From: Prorocentrum cordatum
Taxonomy: Eukaryota > Sar > Dinophyceae > Prorocentrales > Prorocentraceae
NCBI GenBank assembly: GCA_963575745.1
Contig: CAUYUJ010018313.1
Coordinates: 176,828-208,238, forward strand
Reading direction: 5' to 3'
Length of the DNA: 31,411 bases
Shown: one piece after another, positions 17,353 to 26,497 of the stretch
How the letters are laid out: each line of letters begins with the position of its first letter
Position numbering within the stretch: position 1 is the stretch's first letter
Translations under genes and position numbers: made by a program
The notes under the pieces: model-generated
The model's input: only the letters and a program-made list of their open reading frames with translations
Database searches by the model: none
Told to the model about the DNA's origin: nothing

Positions 17353-18305
17353 GCCGGATGCTGCGGGCCTCGTGGCCGCTGTGCCCGCGGGCGAGGAGAC
17401 CCCCCCTCCACCCGCCGGGGTTATGCGGTTCCCATCGTACTCAAGGACCACATCCCAGAAATAATCTCGAGCATCCGTAAAAGTGCCGAAAGAGTGTCGA
17501 AGCAGTGTCGGGCGAGTGTCTCCCAGGGCCCGACACGTGAAAGCCCTCGAGTTTCGGCCCTTTTCTGGTGCTCGAGATTCTTTCTGGTGGTCCAGGCTGA
17601 AGTAGGTTGGAACATCATAGGCGCGGGGGGCCCCCCCTGCGGGGGGGCCGCCCTGCCGCCCGGCGGGGGCTCCCAGGAGGCGCGGTGACCGCCCCCGGAG
17701 ATCCTGGCGTCGAGCTCCGAGGCTCGAGGGTGCGAGGGTTCGAGGCTCGAGGCTCGAGGTTCGAGGCGTTCGGGCGTTCTCGTCGCTGCTCCGCGGCTCT
17801 CCAGCCTCGGGGTGCCTGCCAGCAGCTTCGCCTCGCCGGGGGCGTTCCGGGGGTGCCAGAAGCTTCCCCAACGGCAGCCGTGGAGCCGAGGCTCGACCCG
17901 AAAACCAGGGGAGCCCTGGGATCCAGGCGTCGCACTGCTTTCACCACGGGCGTCGGGCCAAGGAGCCCCCACGGATCGGTCGAGCTCGAAAAATGCTGCA
18001 GGATGCGGTCTGGGGCTGTGGGTCGTGAACGATGTTTTGCTTTTCGCTGCGTCGGATCTTAGGGACACCGTGTGGCGAGCCAGTGGGGGCTCGGGGTTGT
18101 CGGACTTGTCTCGGGTTCCTGGGGGCTTTCCTGCCTCTGGGCGCGTTCCGAGCTGTGGTCCAGAAGCCACGCATCCGGACGAGGGCCGGTGTGGTGAGTC
18201 CGCGGGGTTCGGCGTGACCGCCAGGCTCTTGGGAGGACCTGCAGCAGCGCCAGGCCTGGAGGCCGCCCAGACCCAAACGATCCGATTTTTTCAGTGCGCG
18301 GCCCC
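17353..18305. other. No recognised gene; GC-rich with short tandem GGCTCGA repeats
   Basis: Several overlapping open frames on both strands carry no known motif. A small tandem array of GGCTCGA/GGTTCGA units spans about 17711-17767. Confidence 0.45.
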
Positions 18306-18442
18306 AGAGGAGGAGGAGGAGGAGGAGGAGGAGGAGGAGGAGGAGGAGGAGGAGGAGGAGGAGGCGGCGGAGGAGGAGGAGGGTGAGGAGGAGGAGGAGG
18401 CGGAGGAGGAGGAGGAGGAGGAGGAGGAGGAGGAGGAGGAGG
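18306..18442. repeat. (GGA)n purine tract
   Basis: GGA triplets with a few GCG interruptions; 137 bp. Confidence 0.9.
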
Positions 18443-18595
18443 GCCCTTTCCCCAGGTGTTTCGTCCCTGGGCTGATCTCTCCGAGGACGTCTCGGGCATC
18501 TGGGGCCTTCCAGGTCTCTGGGCGCGCTGCGGCGCCCCCGACGGCCTCGGGGGGGGGGGAACCTGGCGGCGGCGGGCGGCGCTATAGGGGCCGGG

Positions 18596-18665
18596 CAGCT
18601 CGCGCGGTGGCGCAGTCCGAGCTCCGCGCCGCTGCTGGGGCGAGTTCAGTTCGCGTGCGCGCGCG
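18596..18665. repeat. Dispersed repeat K, copy 1
   Basis: CAGCTCGCGCGGTGGC, then CGCCGCTGCTGGG and GTTCGCGTGCGCGC, recurs in the same orientation at 19457-19522. Confidence 0.7.
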
Positions 18666-18881
18666 CGCCCTGCTTCCGCTTCACCTCTTTCTGCGCCAGT
18701 CGTTGAATTCAAGGATGTGTTTCTGGATTCCCAGATCCCAGTCTACCTGAAATGCCTTCCTACTTCAAGAGCCGACATGGTCTTGCTGCTTTTTGTTACT
18801 CTCTTTGGGCGGGCCCGAACCCAATCTGCTTTATCCGCCTTCCTATTTCCTGTTTCCACCTACTTCTTCCGACTAGCGGCT

Positions 18882-19105
18882 AGGCCTCCCAGATGGGTTC
18901 CGAGGAGATGGGTTCGGAGGATGGCGCTGCATCGCCGATGCATCGGCGATGCGGCTCGACGTGGAGTCCGATCTTCTCCACGCCAACGTCGTCGATGCAT
19001 CGCAAACGTCGCCGATGCTTCGGCGATGCATCTGCTATGCATCGGCGATGTGGCCGGACCCTCCGACATCATCCATTCGGACCCCAACCATTCGGACCCG
19101 ATCTC
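18882..19105. mobile_element. Foldback element, AGGCCTCC family, copy C
   Basis: Starts AGGCCTCCCAGATGGG and contains the 24-bp palindrome CATCGCCGATG/CATCGGCGATG, then a GCTCGACGTGGAGTCC core and further ATCGGCGATG repeats. The right end is degraded: CCGGACCCTCCGACATC is the last clear complement, followed by two CCATTCGGACCC units. Repeat J follows at 19121. Confidence 0.65.
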
Positions 19106-19120
19106 CATGCGGCGACCCTA

Positions 19121-19165
19121 GCGCGGGCATCTGAGGTTGAACGCCACCCGCGGCCAAGAGTCGGC
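19121..19165. repeat. Dispersed short repeat J, copy 2
   Basis: GCGCGGGCATCTGAGGTTGA and GGCCAAGAGTCGG match the J repeats at 14605 and 24191. Confidence 0.5.
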
Positions 19166-19456
19166 CCACCATGGAACGATGCGGCGTTTTTGAAACGGCC
19201 GATATATCAAGCTTGACCGATCGTCGCGGTTTTTGGAAGCAATGCCGGGGTCGACACGACGCGAACCTGCCGTGCGAAAAGACTCGGGTGCAATATGTAA
19301 AACCATCAGCAGGGCTCGCTTATGGTGTCGCCGCGGACGCTTCCCATTTACGACAAGGAGTCCCCTGTCCAACAGCGGCCGCTGTCGGTTTTGGACAAAT
19401 TTAGCTGTTGGGCATCGCATCCATTTTCCCCGTGCCCATTTCGGGCGTGCCAACGG
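19166..19456. other. No recognised gene
   Basis: Single-copy-looking sequence with no motif on either strand. GAACCTGCCGTGC near 19263 resembles GAACCCGCCGTGC near 15111, so part of it is probably repeated. Confidence 0.4.
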
Positions 19457-19522
19457 ACAGCTCGCGCGGTGGCACAGTCCAGGCTCCACGCCGCTGCTGG
19501 GCGAGATCGGTTCGCGTGCGCG
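19457..19522. repeat. Dispersed repeat K, copy 2
   Basis: Same-orientation partner of 18596-18665, about 860 bp away. Confidence 0.7.
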
Positions 19523-19616
19523 CTCCCCGCGTTCACTTCACTCGGTAGCAATCATTGGAGCTTTGTTTGTCCTCGGAATTCCGTCTCTTGAGTGCAGTAG
19601 CGTGCGCTAGAGCCTG

Positions 19617-19745
19617 GTAGTCGACGAGAGGGCGCCGATTGATCGTCTACTAGCGTCTATTGGCGTCGATTTAGCGTCAACTGGCGTCGATTCGCACGAG
19701 CCAGCAAGATGGTACGGTAGGCTCCCATGAGTTGCCCCACAAGCT
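19617..19745. repeat. Dispersed 'TAGCGTC' repeat F, copy 2
   Basis: TAGCGTCTATTGGCGTCGAT-type decamers, then GGCGTCGATTCGCACGAGCC, CAAGATGGTA and GGCTCCCATGAGTTGCC. This copy lacks the insert seen at 4172-4335. Confidence 0.65.
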
Positions 19746-19934
19746 TGCGCGCGCACTGCGTCCGCTTCACTGGCTCGGACAGCGTCCGCGTCCGCTGGCC
19801 ACAGATGAGCCTGCTGTGGCCTGGGCTTCTGGCGTGCCAGTTTTCTCGTGACGTGACCGCCCCTCCCCCCGCCCAAGAGCTCTCGTGGAGGCCGAGAGTG
19901 GCGGCAAGCTGGAGGTCACGATCTTTGCCACACG

Positions 19935-20045
19935 AAGGCGTGGATTGAGGCAGCGGAACAGCCAGAGGAGGAGGAGGAGGAGGAGGAGGAAGAGGAGGAG
20001 GAGGAGGGATGAGAGGAGGAGGAGGAAGAAAGACGAGGGAGGAGG
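19935..20045. repeat. WIEA-type repeat leading into (GGA)n
   Basis: GCGTGGATTGAGGCAGCGGA then CAGCCAGAGGAGGAGG runs directly into a GGA array (19963-20045). In one frame this reads KAWIEAAEQPEEE, close to AAKAWIEAGNELEEE at 29630. Either a short coding relic or a dispersed repeat end. Confidence 0.55.
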
Positions 20046-20189
20046 GTGTTTCACTTTCAGCTCGGGAGCTCCCGAGCGAAGTGAACCCCACCCTCCTCCT
20101 CAGAAATCGTGGGGGGTAGGGGTAGGGTTCGCATGTGGCCCCCTACAGCAGGGGCGCCCCGTTTCTCGACGAAGAGGAAACGGCACAAA

Positions 20190-20345
20190 CGTACACTGTT
20201 GGCGCTCCGCGCCGGGGCTCCCCTGGTGGCGCCCCCGGCGCCGCCCCTGGCGCGCTCCGCGCGCCAGGGAGGGGGGGTCCAGCGCAGATCCAAGAACAAT
20301 CCGCGCGGAGCACCAGAAAGTTATGTTCACACCGTTTTTTCTTGT
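20190..20345. repeat. GC hairpin repeat L, copy 1
   Basis: Shares GATCCAAGAACAATCCGCGCGG and GAAAGTTATG, plus the GCGCGCTCCGCGCGCCAGGGAG hairpin, with the other L copies. Confidence 0.6.
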
Positions 20346-20578
20346 AGTTTCGGGGGGCACCTTCCCCGATCCGTGGATCCCCAGAGCTCCGATGCTCCGG
20401 CAAGAATCGGAGCGACCATTTTTCTGCCATCTTCGGCCTCCGGGGGGCCCTCAACGGACCCTGGGACCGTCAACAGAACGGCTCAGGAGGCAAAGGCAGT
20501 CCCAGGGAAGCGGCCCAGACCTTCGGGGGGGTCCACGCATCGAAATCATGGGGAACGGACAATCACATAACCATCAAA

Positions 20579-20702
20579 ACTCGGAGGTCCACTTGGATTT
20601 CTCAGATCGGCGCTGGACCCGCCTGCGCCATAGGCGGCGCCAGAGGCGCCGCCAGGGCGGTCCAGCGCCGATCGGAGAAATCCGCGTGGACCTCCGAGTT
20701 GT
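20579..20702. mobile_element. GC hairpin repeat L, copy 2 (long palindrome)
   Basis: AACTCGGAGGTCCAC at the left pairs with GTGGACCTCCGAGTT at the right, and pairing continues through GATTTCTCxGATCGGCGCTGG for about 55 bp per arm around a GGCGGCGCC centre. The right edge is followed by GTTGTTG. Related sequences lie at 20190-20345, 23540-23630 and 31172-31310. Confidence 0.7.
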
Positions 20703-20705
20703 TGT

Positions 20706-21061
20706 GTTTGTGTCGCTGTTCGTTACCCTACAATCCTCGTCAAAAATATCCAGACATGGAAGTTGAAATCCTTGAGCACGATGCTTTCGGGCACTTGTCA
20801 GAAAGCGCGTTCCTCAATGCTGAGAGGGCGGGGTCGGTTTTTGGACAGCACCGCGCCCGAGTCGAGAGGCATCCGTCGGCATTGGAGTAGCGCCGACCCC
20901 ACAACCACCGAATTCAGAAGTCCTCGGTTTCTTTTTGACGAGGCTTCCCCCGGCGGTAGGTCCTGCTCTGCTCCGCGCCAGGTAATGAGGCCCCCCCGCG
21001 GCCCGCTCGGACCTTACTCGCCGCTGGCGCTCTCGCCTGCAGCTGCTATCAAAAAGTACAG
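20706..21061. other. No recognised gene
   Basis: Mixed sequence without a motif that I recognise. Confidence 0.4.
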
Positions 21062-21217
21062 TGCCGTTTTTAATACATGCTCCGCGTGCGGATCATGCAT
21101 TAAACATGCAGGGATTCAGTACTAAAAACAACGATGAGATCATGCATAAATTTATCAATACATTACTCATGTATTAGAATCCAGTATTTTTAGAAATCCC
21201 ATGTATTAAAAACTGCC
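21062..21217. mobile_element. AT-rich foldback with 14-bp perfect inverted ends
   Basis: GTTTTTAATACATG (21066-21079) is the exact complement of 21200-21213. Inner blocks GGGATTCAGTACTAAAAAC and CCAGTATTTTTAGAAATCCC are also partly complementary, and GCATGCATTAA-like motifs recur. The low GC contrasts sharply with the neighbours. Confidence 0.6.
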
Positions 21218-21241
21218 CTGTAGGGTCAGGCGCTGACTCGC

Positions 21242-21411
21242 CAGCTCCACGGGTGCGTCCTCCGTGTGCCGGCGCGTGCCCGACGCGGCCGTGGCCGGCC
21301 ACGGCCGCGGCCCCCCCCCCCCGCGGGGAGGAGCCCCTGGGCGACGAGTGCGCGATCTGCCTCGGCAGCTGCGAGGACCCGGGGGGCTCTGGGGCCCACG
21401 GGGTCGCCCTC
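21242..21411 (+). other. Possible RING-type exon fragment
   Basis: One frame reads RGEEPLGDECAICLGSCEDPGG, in which DECAICLG resembles the first CxxC of a RING finger. The later Cys/His pairs needed for zinc binding are absent; the frame runs straight into a CT tract at about 21418. If real, this would be an exon that stops inside the domain, with the rest not found in this window. A chance match in GC-rich DNA is quite possible. The segment contains a 26-bp perfect palindrome at 21284-21309. Confidence 0.25.
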
Positions 21412-21417
21412 TTCCTA

Positions 21418-21628
21418 TTCCAGCCCCCCTGTCTCTATTCCTCTCTCTCTCTCTCGCTCCCACTCTTGCCTGCCTCTTCCTCCCTTTTGTTCTCCTCCTC
21501 CCTTCTCCTCCTTCCCTCTCTCTTTGCCTCTCTTCTCCCTTTTCTGCCTCCCTCCTTCTCTCCCCTTTCCATCCCTTTTCCCGATACATCGCTCCTCTTC
21601 CTCTCTCTCTCTCTCTCCCACTCTTGCC
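21418..21628. repeat. CT-rich pyrimidine tract
   Basis: TCTC and TCC-type pyrimidine tract. Its part 21465-21600 is a direct duplicate of 21777-21912. Confidence 0.85.
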
Positions 21629-21632
21629 TTCT

Positions 21633-21767
21633 GGAAGTCGATTAATGGAGAGGAAGCATACTGCCAAATAATTTACAGATTTAAATGTGTTTTAGACCAT
21701 GTTTTACACATTGTAACAACATTTTTAATTCAATGCTCGGATTGTTAGAGTGTCCATAGCCATTGCA
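21633..21767. repeat. Dispersed AT-rich repeat H, copy 1
   Basis: GGAAGTCG, GAGAGGAAGCATACTGCCAA, TTTTTAATTCAATG and CGGATTGTTAGAGTGTCCAT recur in this order at 25078-25250. Confidence 0.75.
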
Positions 21768-21776
21768 TCCACAACT

Positions 21777-21912
21777 CTTGCCAGCCTCTTCCTCCCTTTT
21801 TTTCTCCTCCCTCCTCCTTGTTCCCTCTCTCTCTGCCTTTCTCCTCCATTTTCTGCCTCCCTCCTCCTCACCCCTTCCATCCCTTTTCCTGATGCATGGC
21901 TCCTCCCTGCCT
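21777..21912. repeat. CT-rich direct duplicate of 21465-21600
   Basis: Starts CTTGCC and continues CTCTTCCTCCCTTTT through TTTTCTGCCTCCCTCCT and CCATCCCTTTTCC, matching the first copy with small indels. The AT-rich repeat H lies between the two. Confidence 0.75.
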
Positions 21913-21924
21913 CACCCAGAATCT

Positions 21925-22905
21925 TGTCAGTAGGGCGGGCTCGGCGTTTCGCCGGAGGATTCCTCACCGTATGTGTTTCTTGCCTTTCTGTTTGCAGCAG
22001 CTTCACGGATGCAGGGCGGGCCGTTTTCAAAATGCGGCTCTCGCCGGACCGCACCGCGTACAGTCGTCTTACAAGCTTGCAAGAGTTTCACGGATGGAGG
22101 GCGCGTGGTTTTCAACATGCGGCTCTTGGCTTCGCGTGCGTTCGTCTTAAATAACAGCTTGCAGGAGATGCACTCCGGGAGGGCGGGCCTTAGCTCCGCG
22201 TGCATTCGCCTTGGCTCCGCCTTATCTCCGCGGGCCACTTTCAGAATGTGGCTCTCGCCTTAGCTCCGCGCGCATGCGTTTCAAAGAGAGTGCGGGAGTT
22301 TCACGGATGGAGAGCGGGTAGTTTTCAACATGTGGCTCTCGCCGTAGCGCCACGCACATTCCTTTTCAAAGCGTGCAAGAGTTTCACCGATGGAGGGCGC
22401 ATGGCTTTCGGAAGTTGGCTCTCGCCGTAGCGCTGGGCGCATTCGTCTTACAACTAAAACAATTTATCAATAGGTTCACGGATTGCGGACTGTTCTTTTT
22501 TTACAGTGTGTCTCTCGCGTTAGCACCGTGCATATTCGTTGTAAACGTTTACAACAGTTGAACGTATTTTTATTATGACTTCCCGGGAATGGTATTCCTG
22601 GACAATTGAGGTTTGCCATGGTGCAACAGTCACTTTGATTCGAGGTTATTCGAGGTTTTAATGTCCCAGAATAGCGCTCTGGCGCGATTACCGACCGTCA
22701 TGACGCAACAACAAAAAAGTTAATGCGCGGCGCTGAGATCCATGGAGTGTTGTTCTGGCACGATTCAGGATTCTTGGACGGCCGTCTTCCAACGGGACAC
22801 TACCAGCAGTGCAACTAAATGGTTTTAGGGACCTATGAAGAGAGAAGTTGGAGGGAGGGCTCATTGGAACATGGTTGATGCGTCTTGGGTTTACACTGGT
22901 CCTCC
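21925..22905 (+). mobile_element. Composite repeat with 83-bp monomers, copy 2
   Basis: Same order as the minus-strand copy at 16221-16935: GGCGTTTCGCCGG, tandem monomers, GTGCAACAGTCAC/TTTGATTCG tail, GGCACGATTCAGGAT, GTCTTCCAACGGG, TTACACTGGTCC, then a TCC tract. The monomer landmark TTCACGGA occurs at 22002, 22087, about 22170, 22300, 22383 and 22475, giving spacings of about 83-92 bp and about seven units against four in copy 1. The short conceptual peptides here are artefacts of the repeat. Confidence 0.75.
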
Positions 22906-23222
22906 TCCCCCTCCCCCGTCCTTCTCCCTTCTCCCTCCTCCTCTCCTCCCTCCTCCCTCCTCCCTCTTCCTCCCTCCTCCCTCTTCCCTCCTCCTCCCTC
23001 TTCTCTCCTCCTCCCTCTTCTCTCCTCCTCCCTCCCTTCCTCCTCCCTCCTCCCTCCTCCCTCCTCCCTTCCTTCTCCCCCCCTCCTTCGTCCTCCCTCC
23101 TCCCACCTCCTCTCTCCTCCCCCTCTGCCTCGCTCCCCCGTACTCCCTCCTCCTTCTCCGCTCCTCCCTCCTCCTCCTCCTCCGCCTCCTCCTTTTCATC
23201 CTGCTGCTCCTCCTCCTTCCCC
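22903..23222. repeat. Polypyrimidine (TCC/CCCTCC)n tract
   Basis: 320 bp of C/T on the + strand, contiguous with the end of the composite repeat. Confidence 0.9.
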
Positions 23223-23423
23223 GCTGCGCCGCGTGCTGGGGAGCGCGCCAGGGATTCCTCACCTCCAGACTTGGCGCCTCCTGCCATGAGCAAGCAGGAG
23301 GTGTCTCCGAGGTCGAGGAGCCACAGAACGCATGTCGGGCGGGCGGTCATAGGGAGTGACCTGAAGGGGGGGTGCAAACAATGAGCTGTAAAGGAGCTCT
23401 CCAGGGCCCCTTTTGGAGCCAGG

Positions 23424-23475
23424 ACGAGGAGGAGGAGGAGGAGGAGGAGGAGGAGGTGGAGGAGGAGGAGGACCA
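23424..23475. repeat. Short (GGA)n array
   Basis: GGA triplets flanked by near-matching sequence: GGGCCCCTTTTGGAGCCAGGA before it and CCAGGAGCCAAAAGGG after it, an inverted match that would let the array sit in a hairpin loop. Confidence 0.75.
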
Positions 23476-23539
23476 GGAGCCAAAAGGGACCCCTTTAAGG
23501 CCCCTTTGGGGTTTCTGTTCTTCCCTTCCCTGCTCCGCC

Positions 23540-23630
23540 CCTGGTGCGGCTCCGCGCATTGGGGCGGGCGGTCGGGCGCTGATCCAAGGAATCCGCGCGG
23601 ACCTCCGAAAGTCTATGCTCTTGTAGTTGT
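23540..23630. repeat. GC hairpin repeat L, copy 3
   Basis: GATCCAAGGAATCCGCGCGG then ACCTCCGAAAGT and CTTGTAGTTGTTG; same right half as the copies at 20190, 20579 and 31172. Confidence 0.65.
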
Positions 23631-23636
23631 TGCTGT

Positions 23637-24055
23637 TTACTTTCCTTCTCCTTCCTCGTATGTTTTTCCTTCTTTGTCTTTTCCTTCCAGTCCTTCTTCT
23701 TCTTGTTCTCCTCCTCCTCCTTCCTCTTCTTCTCATTCCTCTTCTTCTCTTCTGATTATCATTTTGATTCCTCCTCTAAGTTTTATGTTTTTGTTTTTTT
23801 CTGTTTCTTCCTCTTCATTCTCTTCTGCTCCTTATTATTATTATTATTATTATTATCATTATTATTTTCATTATTATTCTTATTCTTATTATTATTCTTC
23901 TTATTCTTATTCTTATTATTACGATTCGTATTATTATTATTGTTATTCTTTTTATTCATAGTATTATCATTTCTCTTCCTATCCTTCCTCCCCTTCCCTT
24001 TTCGTCTTCTTCTTCTTCTTCGTCTTATCCTGCCTCTTCTTATCCTCAGGTTGTT
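23637..24055. repeat. T-rich triplet array (TTC/TTA)n
   Basis: CT-rich at both ends and ATT/TTA-rich in the centre (about 23830-23960), in fixed triplet phase. It starts right after the GTTGTTG tail of repeat L. Confidence 0.85.
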
Positions 24056-24190
24056 CTTCAGGTTTTCGCAGTTTTCGGCCTCTCGGGATCGTCGGGCCCT
24101 GGGGCTGCCACAGGAGGGCTCGGCATGAGCAGCCAGTCCGGGGCAACACAGGGGCACGGCAAGCTGGTGTCATGTTGACGCGGCGACCTC

Positions 24191-24240
24191 AGCGTGTGGG
24201 CGTTCGAGGCTAAACGCCGTCAGTGGCCCAGAATCGGCCG
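24191..24240. repeat. Dispersed short repeat J, copy 3
   Basis: GGGCGTTCGAGGCTAAACGC and GTGGCCCAGAATCGG match the copies at 14605 and 19121. Confidence 0.55.
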
Positions 24241-24557
24241 CTGTTGAGCGATCGGCGGTATCGGAAAGCCGAGATCGTTCAAGGTTGAAGGATCCACGCG
24301 GTGTCAGGAACCAACGCGCGGGTCGTCACGCCACGAACCTGCGGGATCCCTTCTGGCTCATGGCGTGTGAGCCTCGCCTCGGACAGGCGGAGCTGGAATC
24401 TCCAGAGGCTGGTAACCCCTCCGGCCGCAGACCCCTCGGCCAAAGTCGCCGCCAAGGGCATCCTTCGGAGAAGGGCCAGCAGGCGCAACGGCGGCCCCCC
24501 CCCCCGCCCGGCCCGAATCCGCCCAGAATCGGTCCCTGGACCCATCTGGGTGTCTCA

Positions 24558-24724
24558 AGGCCTCCTAGATGGGGTCGGAGCAGATGGGGTCGGAGGATCG
24601 CGCCGCATCGCCGATGCATCGGCGATGCGGCTCGATGTGGGGTCCAATGTTCTCAATGCCGACATCGCCGATGCATCGCCGAGGTCGCCGACGGCGCGAT
24701 CCTCCGACCCCATCCAGGAGGCCT
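24558..24724. mobile_element. Foldback element, AGGCCTCC family, copy D (best preserved)
   Basis: 24583-24605 and 24692-24714 are perfect 23-bp inverted repeats (GATGGGGTCGGAGGATCGCG and complement, plus three bases). Outside them AGGCCTCCTAGA (24558-24569) pairs with TCCAGGAGGCCT (24713-24724) at 11 of 12 positions. GATGGGGTCGGAG is also repeated directly at 24568. The centre holds CATCGCCGATGCATCGGCGA. Overlapping Pro/Arg-rich frames around it are not considered genes. Confidence 0.8.
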
Positions 24725-25077
24725 CCACGGAACCATCCCGGTGTCCACCCTGGCCCGTGTTTGGAGGCGGACCCAGCCGTGGCGACGAGACGCCTGCCAG
24801 GGGGCCCAAGACGGGCGAACACCGCCGGGGAGGGCCCCCGCCGCCTCCTGCCGGAATCGCAGGAGGGGCGAGCGCCAAGCGAGAGCCGCCCGCCTTGCCC
24901 GAGCCCGTGCTCCGCATTGGGCCGGGGGCGCGAGTCAGTCGGGGTGCGGGGTCTCCGCACGGCCTCGGGGCTCGGGCCGTCCTCCGAGGACGTCCTGGTC
25001 GACCCGGGCCTCCGTCCGTCAGAAGCTGTGCACCCGGAAGGGCGCACGGGCAGAACGGAGTGTGCCAACTGGCTTGT
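24725..25077. other. No recognised gene; GC-rich
   Basis: Very GC-rich, open in several frames on both strands, no family motif. Confidence 0.4.
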
Positions 25078-25250
25078 GGAAGTCGCTTACTTGAGAGGAA
25101 GCATGCTGCCAAATGTCCATATGTCTAATAAAACATGCTTCAAACATGCTTCACATGTTTGGAACGTTTTTAGAACATGCTTTATCCAGTTTAAACACAT
25201 GTTTAATTCAATGATCGGATTGTTAGAGTGTCCATTGTCGTGGCATGCGC
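25078..25250. repeat. Dispersed AT-rich repeat H, copy 2
   Basis: Partner of 21633-21767. The centre has tandem AACATGCTTC/ACATGTTT variants not present in copy 1. Confidence 0.75.
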
Positions 25251-25511
25251 AACCATTGGCACGCTCGCCAGCATGCGGAGCATCATGAAACTGGCACGCG
25301 CGGGCTTGGCATGGCCAAGGGGACGGGGGCCCTCGCGCACTGCGCAGGCACCCCGCCTTCAGCCATGCCCGACCTAAAGCTATCCGAGGGTCCCGATGCC
25401 GTGCGGTGGCGGACCGCGCGGGGAGAGGCCTCCTGGAATTTCGAGGCCCTGCCGCGCGGCCCGTGGCCGCGCGGGTTGGGGAGTGGGCAGGTGGACTGCG
25501 AGGGCGAGTGG
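25251..25511. other. No recognised gene
   Basis: A + strand frame is open from 25245 through the CT tract, but no motif supports coding. Confidence 0.4.
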
Positions 25512-25774
25512 CTCCTCCTCTTCCTCCTCCTCCTCCTCTTTTTCCTCCTCCTCCTCCTCCCTCCTCCTCCTCCTCCCTCCTCCTCCTCCCTCCTCCTCCT
25601 CCTCCTCCTCCTCCTCCTCCTCCACGTTCTCCTCCCCTCCACCTTGTTCCTCGTCGTTCTCCCTCTCCTCCTCCTCCTTCCTCGCCTCCCCTCCTCCTCC
25701 TCCTCCTCCTCCTCCTCCTCCTCCTCCTCCTCCTTTTCCTCCTCCTCCTCCTCCTCCTCCTCCTCCTCCTCTGC
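25512..25774. repeat. Polypyrimidine (TCC)n tract
   Basis: About 260 bp, mostly TCC triplets on the + strand. Confidence 0.9.
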
Positions 25775-25784
25775 GCGGGGCCCA

Positions 25785-25990
25785 CTCCGATCTGGTCGGT
25801 CCGATTCGACATCGACTTCGGCTGGCCGGATCCGATCCGATTCGATCCCACCGATCCCATCGATCCGATCCGATTCGATCCGATCGCTTCGATGCCGATG
25901 CTCCGACGATTCGATCCGGCCCGACGTGGGCGCGGCGCGGGTGTGCGTCCTGGCTCGGCCGATCCGCCTCGATGCAGGGTTCGTGCCGAT
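25785..25990. repeat. Degenerate (GATCC/GATTC)n pentamer array
   Basis: CCGATCCGATTCGATCC-type pentamers, densest at about 25827-25890, fading to the right. Confidence 0.75.
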
Positions 25991-26301
25991 GCGGTGTGAT
26001 TCGACCTGAACTGCGAGCCAATCCAGTTTTCCGATTCGTTCGGTGGCAAATCATGGGAGCCTGGATCATTTTTTTATTCATTGTTTTGCCGATCGGCGCG
26101 GGCCCCTCCCCCCTTCCCCCCCCCTATGGAGTAGTTCTTGGCTGTTTTGGGCGCCCGTTTCGAGCAGGTGGAGTCTCCCCTCATAGGACCTACTGCTGCA
26201 GACAGTCGCACTAAGTAGAGGTCCGGAGCCAGACCCCCCCCCTCCCCCCCTTCCGCCCAATGTCGAAACGCCGAATCACTATCCCATCTTAATTCCGTTC
26301 G
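25991..26301. other. No recognised gene
   Basis: Single-copy-looking sequence with poly-C runs (about 26100-26125 and 26235-26252). No motif seen. Confidence 0.4.
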
Positions 26302-26497
26302 GAGCGTCGATTAGCGTCGATTAGCATCTGCAGTCGATGAGATAGCGCCGATATAGCGTCTGTTAGCGTCGACTAGCGTCGATTTAGCGTCGGTCAGCGT
26401 CGATCAAGCGTCGATTTAGTGTCGATTCGCAAGAGTCGACAAGATGGTAAGTATGGGAGGTTCCCATGAGTTGCCACCGAAGATTCGACGTTGACCG
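26302..26497. repeat. Dispersed repeat F, copy 3, with expanded decamers
   Basis: About a dozen TAGCGTCGAT-type units (10-12 bp) at 26302-26431, then GTCGATTCGCAAGAG, CAAGATGGTA and GGTTCCCATGAGTTGCC as in the other copies. The decamer block is longer than in copies 1 and 2. Confidence 0.7.
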
